The notes under the pieces: generated by a model
Seen by the model: the letters and a program-made list of their open reading frames with translations, nothing else
What the model was told of the DNA's origin: nothing
Databases searched by the model: none
DNA from: an uncultured Collinsella sp.
Lineage (GTDB): Bacteria > Actinomycetota > Coriobacteriia > Coriobacteriales > Coriobacteriaceae
Length of the DNA: 64,000 bases
NCBI GenBank assembly: GCA_902497025.1
Contig: CABVDJ010000008.1
Coordinates: forward strand, 1 to 64,000
Direction of reading: 5' to 3'
Shown here: piece after piece, positions 1 to 7,846 of the stretch
How the letters are laid out: each line of letters begins with the position of its first letter
Numbering within the stretch: the stretch's first letter is position 1
Position numbers and translations under genes: made by a program

Positions 1-1158
1 GAGCCTGCGTCGGCCGTGGCCGGTACCGGCGGCAAGGCGTCGTTTACGGAGCGCTATGCCACGCTGCGTCGCGCGACGGTTGCCTATGCCCCGCCCGAGA
101 TGCTCACCGACGATATTCCCGACCTGCGCGCTTTGCGTATGTCGCCGGCGATTGACGTATACGCCGCGGCAAGCACGGTTTACGAGCTCATTGCCGGCGT
201 CGCGCCATACGAAGCCGCGCCGAGTACTTCGGGTGCCTCGGGTTCGCGCAAAAAGACGCGCGACATCGCCAGCCCCTACCGTCTCAAGATGGACACGCGG
301 CCCGACTATCCTATTGGTGCCCATGCGCCCGGTTGTGATTTGACTCAGCTGCTTCGTCGTGAGCCCGATGTGGCGCTCGCCGCGGCCGAGCAGGCCCAGC
401 AGCTAGGGCTTGAGCCGGATTCCGAAGAGCTACGCGATGCGCTGGCGTTTGTCGATGCCCAGCTGTTCGACGTGGTGATGGCCTGTCTGTCCAGCCATCA
501 AAAAGATCGTCCCGAGCCGGCGGCGGTCGAGGCGGCGCTCTCGGCGTTTTGTGACCACTATGCGCAAAATGTCGGTCGTTCGCTTCGCGGCGAGCCGCTC
601 ACGCCGTGCCCCATGGATGCGTCTGGCCGCGCGGTTCGTCGCGCGCTGATGGTCGGCGCGACGGTCGTCTGTGGCGTGGTTTGGGCTGTGGTCGTGGTTT
701 CGGCCGCGCTGCTGGCGTCGGGCGCTCGCGTGACGGCGACTTTGGGATCGCTCGTGTGGTCTGGGTCGCTACCGGGTATTATTGCCGCACTGGCGTTGGC
801 GCTGCCAGGCATAGCCGGCGTTGCCGCGGGGGCACTTGCGCGCGATCGGCGCTCGGGCTTCCTGCAGGGTGTGCTTGCGCTTTCTGCCTGCGAGGTTCCG
901 GTGCTGGTTGTGGCTGCATGTAGCGTATTTTCCCAACGCGCCGTGATGGGCGGCCTTGTTGCCGCTCTGGTTGCAACCTATACGCTTACGTGGTTTTTGC
1001 TTGCGATGGGCTTTGCCTTTGAACTTCCCGTTTCGGCACCGCGACGCACAAAAGCCCAGATGGCGACTCCGCTTGCCGGTGGAGCCGCAGCTGCCCGTAC
1101 TTTTGGCGGACCTGTCGAAGTATCGTCCGATTCTATTTCTACGACCAAGGAGGCCTAG
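1..1158 (+). CDS. Protein kinase-like membrane protein, C-terminal part (5' truncated by window)
   Basis: The frame is open from base 1, so the N-terminus lies outside the window. The visible part begins near kinase subdomain VIII: YAPPEM resembles the APE motif, IDVYAAASTVYELIAG resembles the DVYSLG helix of Hanks-type Ser/Thr kinases, and KDRPE matches the conserved Arg of subdomain XI. After residue ~205 there are about four hydrophobic segments, so the catalytic part is probably cytoplasmic and membrane-anchored. The stop is 3 bases before the start of the FHA gene, whose Shine-Dalgarno AAGGAGG lies inside this gene. The two are probably one operon, and FHA proteins are usual partners of such kinases. 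The catalytic loop and DFG are not in view, so activity cannot be judged. Confidence 0.75.
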   Translation, partial: EPASAVAGTGGKASFTERYATLRRATVAYAPPEMLTDDIPDLRALRMSPAIDVYAAASTVYELIAGVAPYEAAPSTSGASGSRKKTRDIASPYRLKMDTRPDYPIGAHAPGCDLTQLLRREPDVALAAAEQAQQLGLEPDSEELRDALAFVDAQLFDVVMACLSSHQKDRPEPAAVEAALSAFCDHYAQNVGRSLRGEPLTPCPMDASGRAVRRALMVGATVVCGVVWAVVVVSAALLASGARVTATLGSLVWSGSLPGIIAALALALPGIAGVAAGALARDRRSGFLQGVLALSACEVPVLVVAACSVFSQRAVMGGLVAALVATYTLTWFLLAMGFAFELPVSAPRRTKAQMATPLAGGAAAARTFGGPVEVSSDSISTTKEA

Positions 1159-1161
1159 GTC

Positions 1162-2100
1162 ATGGCATCTCAAGTTGAGCTCACCCCATGCGGGGCCATG
1201 TTTGACATCTTTAAGCGCGCAGCGCATCTGAGCCATATCGAGCTGTGCGGCTTGGTGCTTTCGTCCCGTCCGCTCGCCGACGGCCGCAGCCCGCAGAGCC
1301 GAGCCGCCGATCGCTCTTGGGTTTCCCGCTTTATCGTTCGCGCGCCGGTCGGCACGCTTCAGCAGCGCTACTTTGCCGAATACGGTACCTCGGCTGCGCG
1401 TATTATGTCGCAACTGGCCCTGCGCCAGCGCAATCCCATGGACTCCACGGCTGTGATCAATATGGTGTGCGGTCCTGCAGGTGAACCGATGGTACGCGCG
1501 CTCGAAGAGTGCCACCAGGACACGAATCTCTATCGCAACGCGCTCGATCGCCTGTCCCAGGCGGCGGAACTCATGCCCGCTGAGCGCGCCGAGGCCGTGC
1601 TGGTGCTGTTTGTCGCCGTCGGTTGTTCGGCGGATGTGCGGTCCTCGGTGAACTATGCCATCGACTACGCGCACGCGACCTGTGGCGGAGGCACCTCCAC
1701 GCCGCGTTCGCTTGGCATGTCGATGACCGCGGGCGAACGCGAACCCGCCCCGGCGCACCCCTTGGGCTTGCTGCGCGTACAAAACAGTTTTGTCGTGAGC
1801 GCCCCGCGCTGGATTCAGCCGAGTGAGCAGGGTGTTGAGATTGGCGCGCTGGCCACTGGTGAGGGCGATATTACCGACGTTGGCGACGATGTCTCGGCCC
1901 GCCATGCCCATATCTGGTGCGATGCTCAAAATATCTGGCACGTCGAGGACTTGTCGTCCACCAACGGAACCGTGGTGGTAAACGGGGCCACGCGCGTCTG
2001 CATTCAGGTCGAGCCCGGCCGTTCCGCCCAACTCAATCCCGGCGACGAGCTCAAGCTCGGCGAATCCACTACCTACGCCATCCTCTTCGGTGCTCTCTAG
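1162..2100 (+). CDS. FHA-domain protein
   Basis: 312 residues. The C-terminal ~100 residues form an FHA domain: VSARHAHIWC carries the Ser-x-x-His core and EDLSSTNGTVVNG-type residues form the phosphothreonine-binding loop. The N-terminal ~180 residues are helical and not recognised. It probably reads the phosphorylation state set by the kinase-like protein just upstream. The start is fixed by AAGGAGG at 1147-1153. The last 128 codons and about 125 bases beyond the stop are repeated, diverged, at 8458-8958. Confidence 0.8.
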   Translation: MASQVELTPCGAMFDIFKRAAHLSHIELCGLVLSSRPLADGRSPQSRAADRSWVSRFIVRAPVGTLQQRYFAEYGTSAARIMSQLALRQRNPMDSTAVINMVCGPAGEPMVRALEECHQDTNLYRNALDRLSQAAELMPAERAEAVLVLFVAVGCSADVRSSVNYAIDYAHATCGGGTSTPRSLGMSMTAGEREPAPAHPLGLLRVQNSFVVSAPRWIQPSEQGVEIGALATGEGDITDVGDDVSARHAHIWCDAQNIWHVEDLSSTNGTVVVNGATRVCIQVEPGRSAQLNPGDELKLGESTTYAILFGAL

Positions 2101-2225
2101 CCGGCAGATGGGGACGTTTCTTTTCTGCCGGCACTTGGGGACACTCCTCGGCGCGCCAGAGCCAGTCGCCTGGGGATGGAGAGGCCATTTTGGCCCTTGG
2201 CGGTCAGTCGGGGCGAAACTAGAAG
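2101..2225. repeat. Downstream repeat, copy 1 (matches 8839-8958)
   Basis: Directly after the FHA stop. It contains GGGGACGTTTCTTTTCTGCC, a GGGGACACTCC box and a GGCCATTTTGGCC-like palindrome. The same order with scattered substitutions follows the FHA fragment at 8839. With the FHA 3' end it forms a long direct repeat around the 2.2-8.4 kb island. GGGGACGTTC-type boxes recur at 14.6, 45.1 and 53.6 kb. Confidence 0.75.
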
Positions 2226-2275
2226 ATCTTTCCGATTCGCGGCTGTTCATGCTTGTAGAGCATCTAAAACAATAG

Positions 2276-3050
2276 GATGTTATTCTGGAATATGCCGGGT
2301 GCGTGAACTTGCCTGTCTTAGCCTTAATAAGGTATAGGGGAGTTTGGCTCAGGGGTTCCGTCTTGTTCTTCAGCGCAGTATTGTGGGACAGATTTGCTGA
2401 GATTGGCGCCTTACACCGCAGAGCGCACGGAAGGCTCTCGATTTGTGTTCTGGCCCCAGAATACAGGGCCTGATACTTACCAACTGTGGCATGGATGTAA
2501 CATCTGTAGAAATCAACCCTTTTGTTGTCGACCTTTGTAAGAAAAACACTGCCATCAACTCTTTGGATGACGAAACTAGGGTGCTTGAGGGGAGCCTTTA
2601 CTCCCCTCTGAGAGATGACTCATGTTTTTCGCTTGTCGTTGTGAATCCTCCGTTACTGCCGATTCCGGATGAGATTCCTTATCCCTTCGTTTGAGATGGA
2701 GGACAATCGGGTCTGGATAAAACACTTCGTATTCTTAAGGGTGGCGATACGCATTTAGAGAAAAACGGTAAATACTGCTAATAGGGGTGACGACGATGGT
2801 GCAGGGGCGACCCGCGATGCTCTCATCAATACGTCGGATACTTGGGAAATCAGGTCTAGATGCATGTATGATGATGCTGTGTGGCTATTCAATTAATCCG
2901 CGTTCCGAATGGGTGCAGGATATAGCTGCGACATCGTATGCTTTTGACCCGGCGCGATACTCAGATATTTCTGAGGCGGTTGACGAAGTTTATACGCACT
3001 ATGCCGCGCAAGGCGTTTCGGAAGTTTGCACATCTACGTTACGGGCTTAG
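2276..3050 (+). pseudogene. Decayed class I SAM-dependent methyltransferase gene
   Basis: Pieces of one protein can be read in successive frames. DRFAEIGA is around 2387-2410. RKALDLCSGPRIQGL and the NPPLLPIP catalytic-type motif lie in the frame of 2401-2691, and MVQGRPAML through GYSINPRSEW in the frame ending at 3050. A TGA at 2692 sits where a Gly codon is expected (family pattern VGDGGxxGLD). A one-base loss in the A run near 2770 then shifts the frame before ILLIGVTTM. A third frame break lies near 2405. The motifs fit HemK/PrmC-like N-methyltransferases, but the substrate is unknown. Base composition is AT-richer than the flanks. Confidence 0.75.
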
Positions 3051-3365
3051 GTTTCTTCAAGCGAGCAGGCCGGTTGCGTTATTTCGAGCGATTTTTCTAG
3101 TCTAGACGACAAAAGGCAAAGGATTTGATGGGTATAAAACGCGGACGTTTGTGGGCGGATGCTCAAATCTATTGTGGCAATCGGGCGGTTGAAAAAGATA
3201 TTTCAACCGCCCGATTGCCAGGTTCGTCGGAGGAGATGTCCGATTCCGACTCTCTTGTAGGAAGAGCTTGAGATCGTATTGGCCCAAGGCAATCTTAAAG
3301 CAGTCTCATTGGCAAATCTTCGCTCCTGTTGTGTTGAGGTGTAAGGTATCAGTGATTGATGTTTT
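3051..3365. other. Intergenic, hairpin only
   Basis: No coding signal. It contains the perfect 19-bp inverted repeat listed separately. No convincing promoter for the ABC transporter was found by eye. Confidence 0.5.
3176..3219. repeat. Perfect 19-bp inverted repeat, 6-nt loop
   Basis: Arms 3176-3194 and 3201-3219 are exact reverse complements (core AATCGGGCGGTTGAAA), loop AAGATA. Neither strand has a T run after the stem, so it is not a standard intrinsic terminator. It separates the methyltransferase remnant from the ABC transporter. Confidence 0.85.
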
Positions 3366-5018
3366 GTGGCGGGTAGATTGGGGCCTTCCTTGATTCGATG
3401 CGTTCTCTCGAGGTTCATCAGAGCAAAAGGGGCTTTCGTCTTCATTGCTATCACGGTGATTGGAACCGCTCTCTCCTATGCCATGCCATACGTGAACGGG
3501 AAATTCTTAGATTTTCTTCTCGGTAACCGCAGCGAAAGAGACGCCGTACTCTTCGCGCTCCTGGTTGCGTCAATAGGAGTTTTCTCCACCCTCTTTACTT
3601 ATTTTGCAGGAACACTTTCCATTCGCATAACCACGAGACTTTCCTTTGATCTTCTCAGGGAGGCCGTCTTGCGTTTTGAAAGAGACGATTACTTGGTGAG
3701 TCGGACCATCGATCCAGCCTATACAACGCAACGGATTATTTCCGACTCCAGCGTGGTCTCATCCTTCGTTTTGGCGAATTTTATCAGTGCGCCGCTGTCC
3801 ATTGTAGCCATTCCCATCGTATTGCTTATCATATGGTCAATTGATTCAACTCTCGCGGTGTTTTCCATCATTCTCCTCATCGTGTATTTCTGTGTAATTA
3901 CTGGGTTGAGGAAACTCTTGTATAGGGTCACGTATGAGAAGAAAGAGGCGGACAGCGCCTTTTACGCCGCAATTGCATCGCAGCTTAATCAGATTCTCAA
4001 CATTCAACTGACATCTTCGTACGGCAAGAGCGAACAAGCGCTCGACGCTGGGTTTAAGAGCTATTTTCCCAAAGTTTTGCGCTCCGGAAAGCTATCATAT
4101 TCTCTGACATCGCTCGATGGTCTTTTCGCAGCGTTGTTTCAAGCGGTGATACTTGTTGTTTCCGGAGTACGAATCATTAACGGAACTATGTCAATAGGCG
4201 AGTACACTATCATCGGTACATACTTCGCGGTTCTCTTTAAGACTTTGAAAAGTATGATGTCATTGTTCAAATCCTATCAAGATGCCAAAGCATCATGGGA
4301 TAGGACGGCTATCGCGACGAGAGAAAAGGAGAGATCGGGGTGGAATCGGACCGATTTAGCTAAACTCGATGAAATAAATGACATTTCGGTATCTGATTTG
4401 GAATTCTCGGTTGCCCTTCCAGACGGATCTGTCCGAGAGGTCCTCGGCGGGTTTTCTTTCAAGTTTTCCGGTCCTGGTACATATTGCATAGTTGGGGAAA
4501 ACGGAAGAGGCAAGACGTCACTTCTTTACTTGATGCTCGGGCTATACTCATCGAAAGGCAAAGTAAAATACAACGGCGTGCCAATCGAAGAATGCGACTT
4601 GGATTACATACGTGCGAGAGAGATATCGTGCTGCCCACAGTCGTGCTTCGCGCCGGACGAAACGGTGAAAGAGCTGTTAGAGTATTTCGACACGCCCTTT
4701 TCTTCCTATCACCGGGGTGTAGATGGCCTACTTTCGCTGGAAAACAGCGTGAAGGAGTTGCTCGGGAAACGTTGCTCCGCGCTTTCGGGCGGTGAGCTGC
4801 GCCGAGTGTACTTATGGTCGGCGATTTCACGCAAGTCGTCAGTTTTGGTACTCGACGAGCCCACGACTGGGTTAGACGCTGTAAGCCGCGCCGAGCTTGC
4901 GGCCTATGTTAAGCGCAACAAGCAAAGCCAGCTGATCATCGTTGTCTCTCACGATGACGAGATGGTCGGCGCGGTAGAAGGGGTAGTGGATTTAGGCAGC
5001 ATGTACCAGGGTAAATGA
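3366..5018 (+). CDS. ABC transporter, fused permease-ATPase (peptide exporter type)
   Basis: 550 residues with the half-transporter layout. A six-helix membrane domain (~1-310) precedes an ATPase with Walker A GENGRGKTS (~377-385), signature LSGGE (~474), Walker B VLVLDEP and a switch His in VVSHDDE. There is no N-terminal C39 peptidase domain. It lies alone on the plus strand and is convergent with the RiPP genes at 5719-7846, so it is a candidate but unproven exporter for them. The GTG start lacks a strong Shine-Dalgarno, and nearby in-frame starts are possible. Codon use is AT-richer than in the flanking core genes. Confidence 0.8.
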   Translation: MAGRLGPSLIRCVLSRFIRAKGAFVFIAITVIGTALSYAMPYVNGKFLDFLLGNRSERDAVLFALLVASIGVFSTLFTYFAGTLSIRITTRLSFDLLREAVLRFERDDYLVSRTIDPAYTTQRIISDSSVVSSFVLANFISAPLSIVAIPIVLLIIWSIDSTLAVFSIILLIVYFCVITGLRKLLYRVTYEKKEADSAFYAAIASQLNQILNIQLTSSYGKSEQALDAGFKSYFPKVLRSGKLSYSLTSLDGLFAALFQAVILVVSGVRIINGTMSIGEYTIIGTYFAVLFKTLKSMMSLFKSYQDAKASWDRTAIATREKERSGWNRTDLAKLDEINDISVSDLEFSVALPDGSVREVLGGFSFKFSGPGTYCIVGENGRGKTSLLYLMLGLYSSKGKVKYNGVPIEECDLDYIRAREISCCPQSCFAPDETVKELLEYFDTPFSSYHRGVDGLLSLENSVKELLGKRCSALSGGELRRVYLWSAISRKSSVLVLDEPTTGLDAVSRAELAAYVKRNKQSQLIIVVSHDDEMVGAVEGVVDLGSMYQGK

Positions 5019-5389
5019 TGACAAGTGTAGTGCTACCCAACTGGCAGAGATAACAAAAAGGCGATGCAGATGCACGTAGCATTCAGGCGGTTCGGACTCG
5101 GTGCCTTCACGCCATCGCAACGCTTTCAGATATGGTTCTCGTTCTCTTACTAAAGGAGACTTTAGTCTACGTCATCTTGTCGAGACGGAGGTGAAGCGAA
5201 GTGTTGTCGCGACGTATCTTATTCCAGGTGGCTCAGTATCAGCGTGAGAATCGCACCAAAGTGTACTTACGATTCTCGTGTCCCACGGACAACATGGGCT
5301 GAGCATTGAGGTTCCACCCTTTGCTGCAACTACACGGGGTTGGACGGCAATGAATATGCCGGGCCGCATACCACGCGCAGCGGGGGTCC
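5019..5389. other. Intergenic region upstream of IS110 remnant
   Basis: No gene recognised. There is a small perfect hairpin ACTAAAG-GAGA-CTTTAGT at 5149-5166. Bases ~5190-5389 lie just upstream of the IS110-like fragment and could be a remnant of that element's non-coding end. Confidence 0.35.
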
Positions 5390-5515
5390 ATGTCCCAGTA
5401 TGTTGCCTACAGCAGCCTCGATGTCCACGCACACATCATCTCTGCCTTCGCGTTCAATCCATTTGCCGGAGAGTGCGAGGGTTGCCAGGCCGTAGAATTC
5501 GAGCCGAACAAATGA
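5390..5515 (+). pseudogene. IS110-family transposase, N-terminal remnant
   Basis: A 41-codon frame carries YSSLDVHAHIISAFAFNPF followed by AGECEG. This matches the first strand and catalytic Asp of the RuvC-like DEDD domain of IS110 transposases (pattern LDVHxxxIxAxxxxxxTGE). The frame ends at TGA 5513-5515, whereas intact IS110 transposases run to about 300-400 residues, and nothing downstream continues the domain. It marks past mobile-element activity inside the island. Confidence 0.6.
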
Positions 5516-5609
5516 AATGCGGTATCAGCGCATAGGATTAAACTGACGATTGCTTTGCACTGAGAATACGCTTGGAAAGCCGCTATGGGTGGCGGCCCGG
5601 GTTAAATAG

Positions 5610-5654
5610 AGAAGCCCGTCCGATCACTTTCATGTGGCGAACGGTCGGGCTTCT
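5610..5654. terminator. Bidirectional terminator-like hairpin
   Basis: Arms AGAAGCCCG-T-CCG (5610-5622) and CGG-T-CGGGCTTCT (5642-5654) pair with one T-T mismatch, and T-rich sequence follows on either strand. It lies downstream of both the ABC gene (+) and the RiPP operon (-), which converge here. Confidence 0.6.
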
Positions 5655-5718
5655 TATTCCACTTGCCAATGCTCGGCTCATATTGGAAGAAAGCTACGCT
5701 AATGTTTGCGTGACACTC

Positions 5719-5826
5719 CTATTTTCTCCGAAGAAAGAGTCGGATAATGAAGAATAGAATTAAAAAAGGTGCCAGATATAACGCAAGTATAAAGGCTAAT
5801 CCAACGAGACCTTGCAATAATGGCAT
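5719..5826 (-). CDS. 35-residue hydrophobic membrane peptide of the RiPP locus
   Basis: ATG at 5826-5824 is preceded on the minus strand by GGGAGGAGTT, a strong Shine-Dalgarno at good distance. The product starts MPLLQGLVGLAFILALY, is one hydrophobic helix and ends RLFLRRK with a positive tail. It lies 78 bases after the second precursor gene and before the terminator hairpin. Small membrane proteins beside peptide products often act in immunity or export, but that role is inferred. No homologue is recognised. Confidence 0.6.
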   Translation of the reverse strand: MPLLQGLVGLAFILALYLAPFLILFFIIRLFLRRK

Positions 5827-5904
5827 AACTCCTCCCAGACACGAGATTTTGGTATTTGTTCCCATCTTATTCTGAATTGGACCAAATAGTTCCTAGCCAC
5901 AAAA

Positions 5905-6084
5905 CTACTCGTCAACTGGATCGCACCAATCTGCTGGCAAAACACAGCTTGATTCTTTATCGACATAGCACCAATCCGCAACAGGGCACTCGGCGATGTC
6001 GTAAAAATTGCATATATCAACTCCAAGACAACAAGGCTCAACGGGAGGATGTTCATTTGAACCAACAGGATGGATATGCTTCAT
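5905..6084 (-). CDS. Cys-rich RiPP precursor peptide 2 (predicted ranthipeptide)
   Basis: 59 residues, start ATG at 6084 after AGGTGAGGAGCTGTT on the minus strand. The leader begins MKHIHPVGSNEHPP. The core has seven Cys (18, 19, 25, 33, 39, 47, 54). Six are followed by Asp: C19-D23, C25-D29, C33-D37 and C54-D58 as CX3D, C39-D42 as CX2D, and C47-D52 as CX4D. Spaced CX3D motifs are the sites of Cys-Asp thioether crosslinks in freyrasin-type ranthipeptides. It lies 30 bases after precursor 1, with which it shares leader start and core pattern. No GG cleavage site is seen. Confidence 0.8.
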   Translation of the reverse strand: MKHIHPVGSNEHPPVEPCCLGVDICNFYDIAECPVADWCYVDKESSCVLPADWCDPVDE

Positions 6085-6114
6085 AACAGCTCCTCACCTT
6101 AATCCAATTAGAGA

Positions 6115-6318
6115 CTACGTTTGATCAATGCCACAGTGATCTACAACGCAGATGCTGCCGCCATCCATGTCATAGTCGCAGTAATCGTATGCACCACAGC
6201 CATCTGCTTTATCATAAACAGTACAGATGTCAGTAATGCCCAAGAGGCAGTCAAAAGACATCGGCTTCACGCCTGCCTCGCCGCCACTTCCTGGATTAAT
6301 CGGATGAATATGCTTCAC
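6115..6318 (-). CDS. Cys-rich RiPP precursor peptide 1 (predicted ranthipeptide)
   Basis: 67 residues. The GTG start at 6318 follows AAAGGGAGGTAGTC on the minus strand. This start gives MKHIHPINPG, matching MKHIHPVGSN of precursor 2, which argues against the longer upstream reading. The core has six Cys at 24, 32, 41, 47, 57 and 62. C32-D36 and C41-D45 are CX3D; C47-D50, C57-D60 and C62-D65 are CX2D; C24 has Asp at +6. A Gly-Gly at 12-13 could be a cleavage site but is absent from precursor 2. The gene lies 169 bases downstream of the radical SAM gene. Confidence 0.8.
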   Translation of the reverse strand: MKHIHPINPGSGGEAGVKPMSFDCLLGITDICTVYDKADGCGAYDYCDYDMDGGSICVVDHCGIDQT

Positions 6319-6487
6319 GACTACCTCCCTTTGAGTGCAGAAAAACCTCAATATTGTGTATAACAAACCAAGATGTCTAGTTCACCATATTTCTAGAATG
6401 GTTTCGGCGAACGTAGCAATAAGCTTCGCAGACGGTAATCAGAAGAACGAACACCTCCACAATGGTGACAGCAATGCGCTGAACCGC

Positions 6488-7846
6488 TTATTCCGATACA
6501 GTAGCTTCTCGTTGATTTTTCTCCTGCGAAGATGAGTGGCGGGAAATAAGGTCAAAAGCCATCTCGTAGCACATTTTTCTATATTCACATGATGCAGGGT
6601 GTAGACTCTTGGGCAAGTAGCCGTGCTCGTCTGCAGCCTCCCAGCTACAGCCCCCACCACAGAAAGACCGAGCCCAACAGTCCGTACAGTCAATTCTTTT
6701 TTCGACACCCTGACTCCAGTTTTCAATATACCTAGTTTCGTCAATTCCGGTGACGATGTTGCCCATTTTGAATCGCATCATCCCGACAAACCTGTGACAG
6801 GGGTATACGTCCCCTTCGGGAGTCACGGAAATAAAACGCCTGCCAGCCCCGCATCCGACAAAGGCGATCCTGTTGCTCATAATCAAATCAACTGCAGTTT
6901 TCAATGTTCTAAACAAGGGCTTTTCCCCTTGATCAATCTGTTTGAGATATTGATCCGCCAAATCTATTAGGCCCGCCCTGATTTTGTTTAATGAGTGTTC
7001 GTCGAGTTTGATATTCTCATCGAATGAGCTCACGGGCGAGAAGTAAATCCTTCTGAAGCCCATCTCTTTAAACTGAAGATAGTCTTCAACAAGGTTACAG
7101 TTATTATTTGTTAAGGTCGCTCTTGCGCCGAAGGGGAACGACTCGGAAAAACGACGAACGTTTTTGTCGATATCGGAGAAAGAGCCGCCTCCCGTCTTGT
7201 ACGGGCGCGATGCATCGTGCTTGCATCCTGTACCATCGAGACTAATCAGAACAGAAAACCCGTGCTCCTTGAAAGAATTCACAGCAGTGTCATTCAAAAG
7301 CGTTCCGTTGGTCGTAATAGAATAGGTAAAGTTTCTATTGGGGTATATTCTTTTTGAATAGTCGACCGTTTTCCATATCAGCGGCTCGTTAATCATGGGT
7401 TCCCCACCAAAAAAGACGATCGCAAGCGTTTCGTTTTCCGATGAACTTGCGACGAGGTAGTCGACCGCCTTGAAGGCTATCTCGTCTGTCATCAGCAGAG
7501 GAGACGTTCCATAATCTCCTTTACCGGCAAAACAGTAACTACAACCAAGGTTGCATGCATGTGAAACGTGGAGTTCGATGGATCTAAGTTTTCGAGGCGT
7601 GTCTTTTGTTAAGAAAGTCCGCTCAGACAATCGTTGATACTCATCAATGTCGTCTTCAAGTTCTGCTATGGTCGTTTGGTCGTAGCCTTTCGCAGCAAGT
7701 GACTTTGTTAGCAACTTCGAGTTGACCGTTCTTCCCGATGCTTCAAATATGCGAAGCGCATCTTCTGATGCTTGGTCAACCTGAAAGCAATTGCGAGTGA
7801 CCTCATCGAAGCAGTAACGACGATCACTTACTGAGAAAAAATGCAT
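6488..7846 (-). CDS. Radical SAM/SPASM peptide maturase
   Basis: 452 residues. The radical SAM cluster motif is C98-NLG-C102-SY-C105, followed by FFGGEP (145-150) and a C-terminal SPASM domain with Cys 332, 350, 387, 390, 396, 400, 420 and 426 for auxiliary Fe-S clusters. Residues 1-95 may contain a peptide-recognition region. The family makes thioether or other crosslinks in ribosomal peptides, and the two Cys-rich precursors downstream are the likely substrates. The ATG at 7846 is chosen because GAGGAA lies 5 bases before it; a GTG at 7876 would add ten residues. The island composition suggests transfer. Confidence 0.9.
   Translation of the reverse strand: MHFFSVSDRRYCFDEVTRNCFQVDQASEDALRIFEASGRTVNSKLLTKSLAAKGYDQTTIAELEDDIDEYQRLSERTFLTKDTPRKLRSIELHVSHACNLGCSYCFAGKGDYGTSPLLMTDEIAFKAVDYLVASSSENETLAIVFFGGEPMINEPLIWKTVDYSKRIYPNRNFTYSITTNGTLLNDTAVNSFKEHGFSVLISLDGTGCKHDASRPYKTGGGSFSDIDKNVRRFSESFPFGARATLTNNNCNLVEDYLQFKEMGFRRIYFSPVSSFDENIKLDEHSLNKIRAGLIDLADQYLKQIDQGEKPLFRTLKTAVDLIMSNRIAFVGCGAGRRFISVTPEGDVYPCHRFVGMMRFKMGNIVTGIDETRYIENWSQGVEKRIDCTDCWARSFCGGGCSWEAADEHGYLPKSLHPASCEYRKMCYEMAFDLISRHSSSQEKNQREATVSE

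Noticed and set aside
769..2250. Long minus-strand frame opposite the kinase-like and FHA genes
   Set aside because: Arg/His-rich product without motifs, lying opposite two genes with clear domains.
5278..5535. 85-codon plus-strand frame overlapping the IS110 remnant
   Set aside because: The frame with the LDVH motif is different (5390-5515); this one has only Arg/Pro-rich shadow sequence.
6377..6460. 27-codon hydrophobic frame (minus strand) between maturase and precursor 1
   Set aside because: Plausible TM sequence, but the GTG start has no ribosome site; kept only as a remark in a finding.
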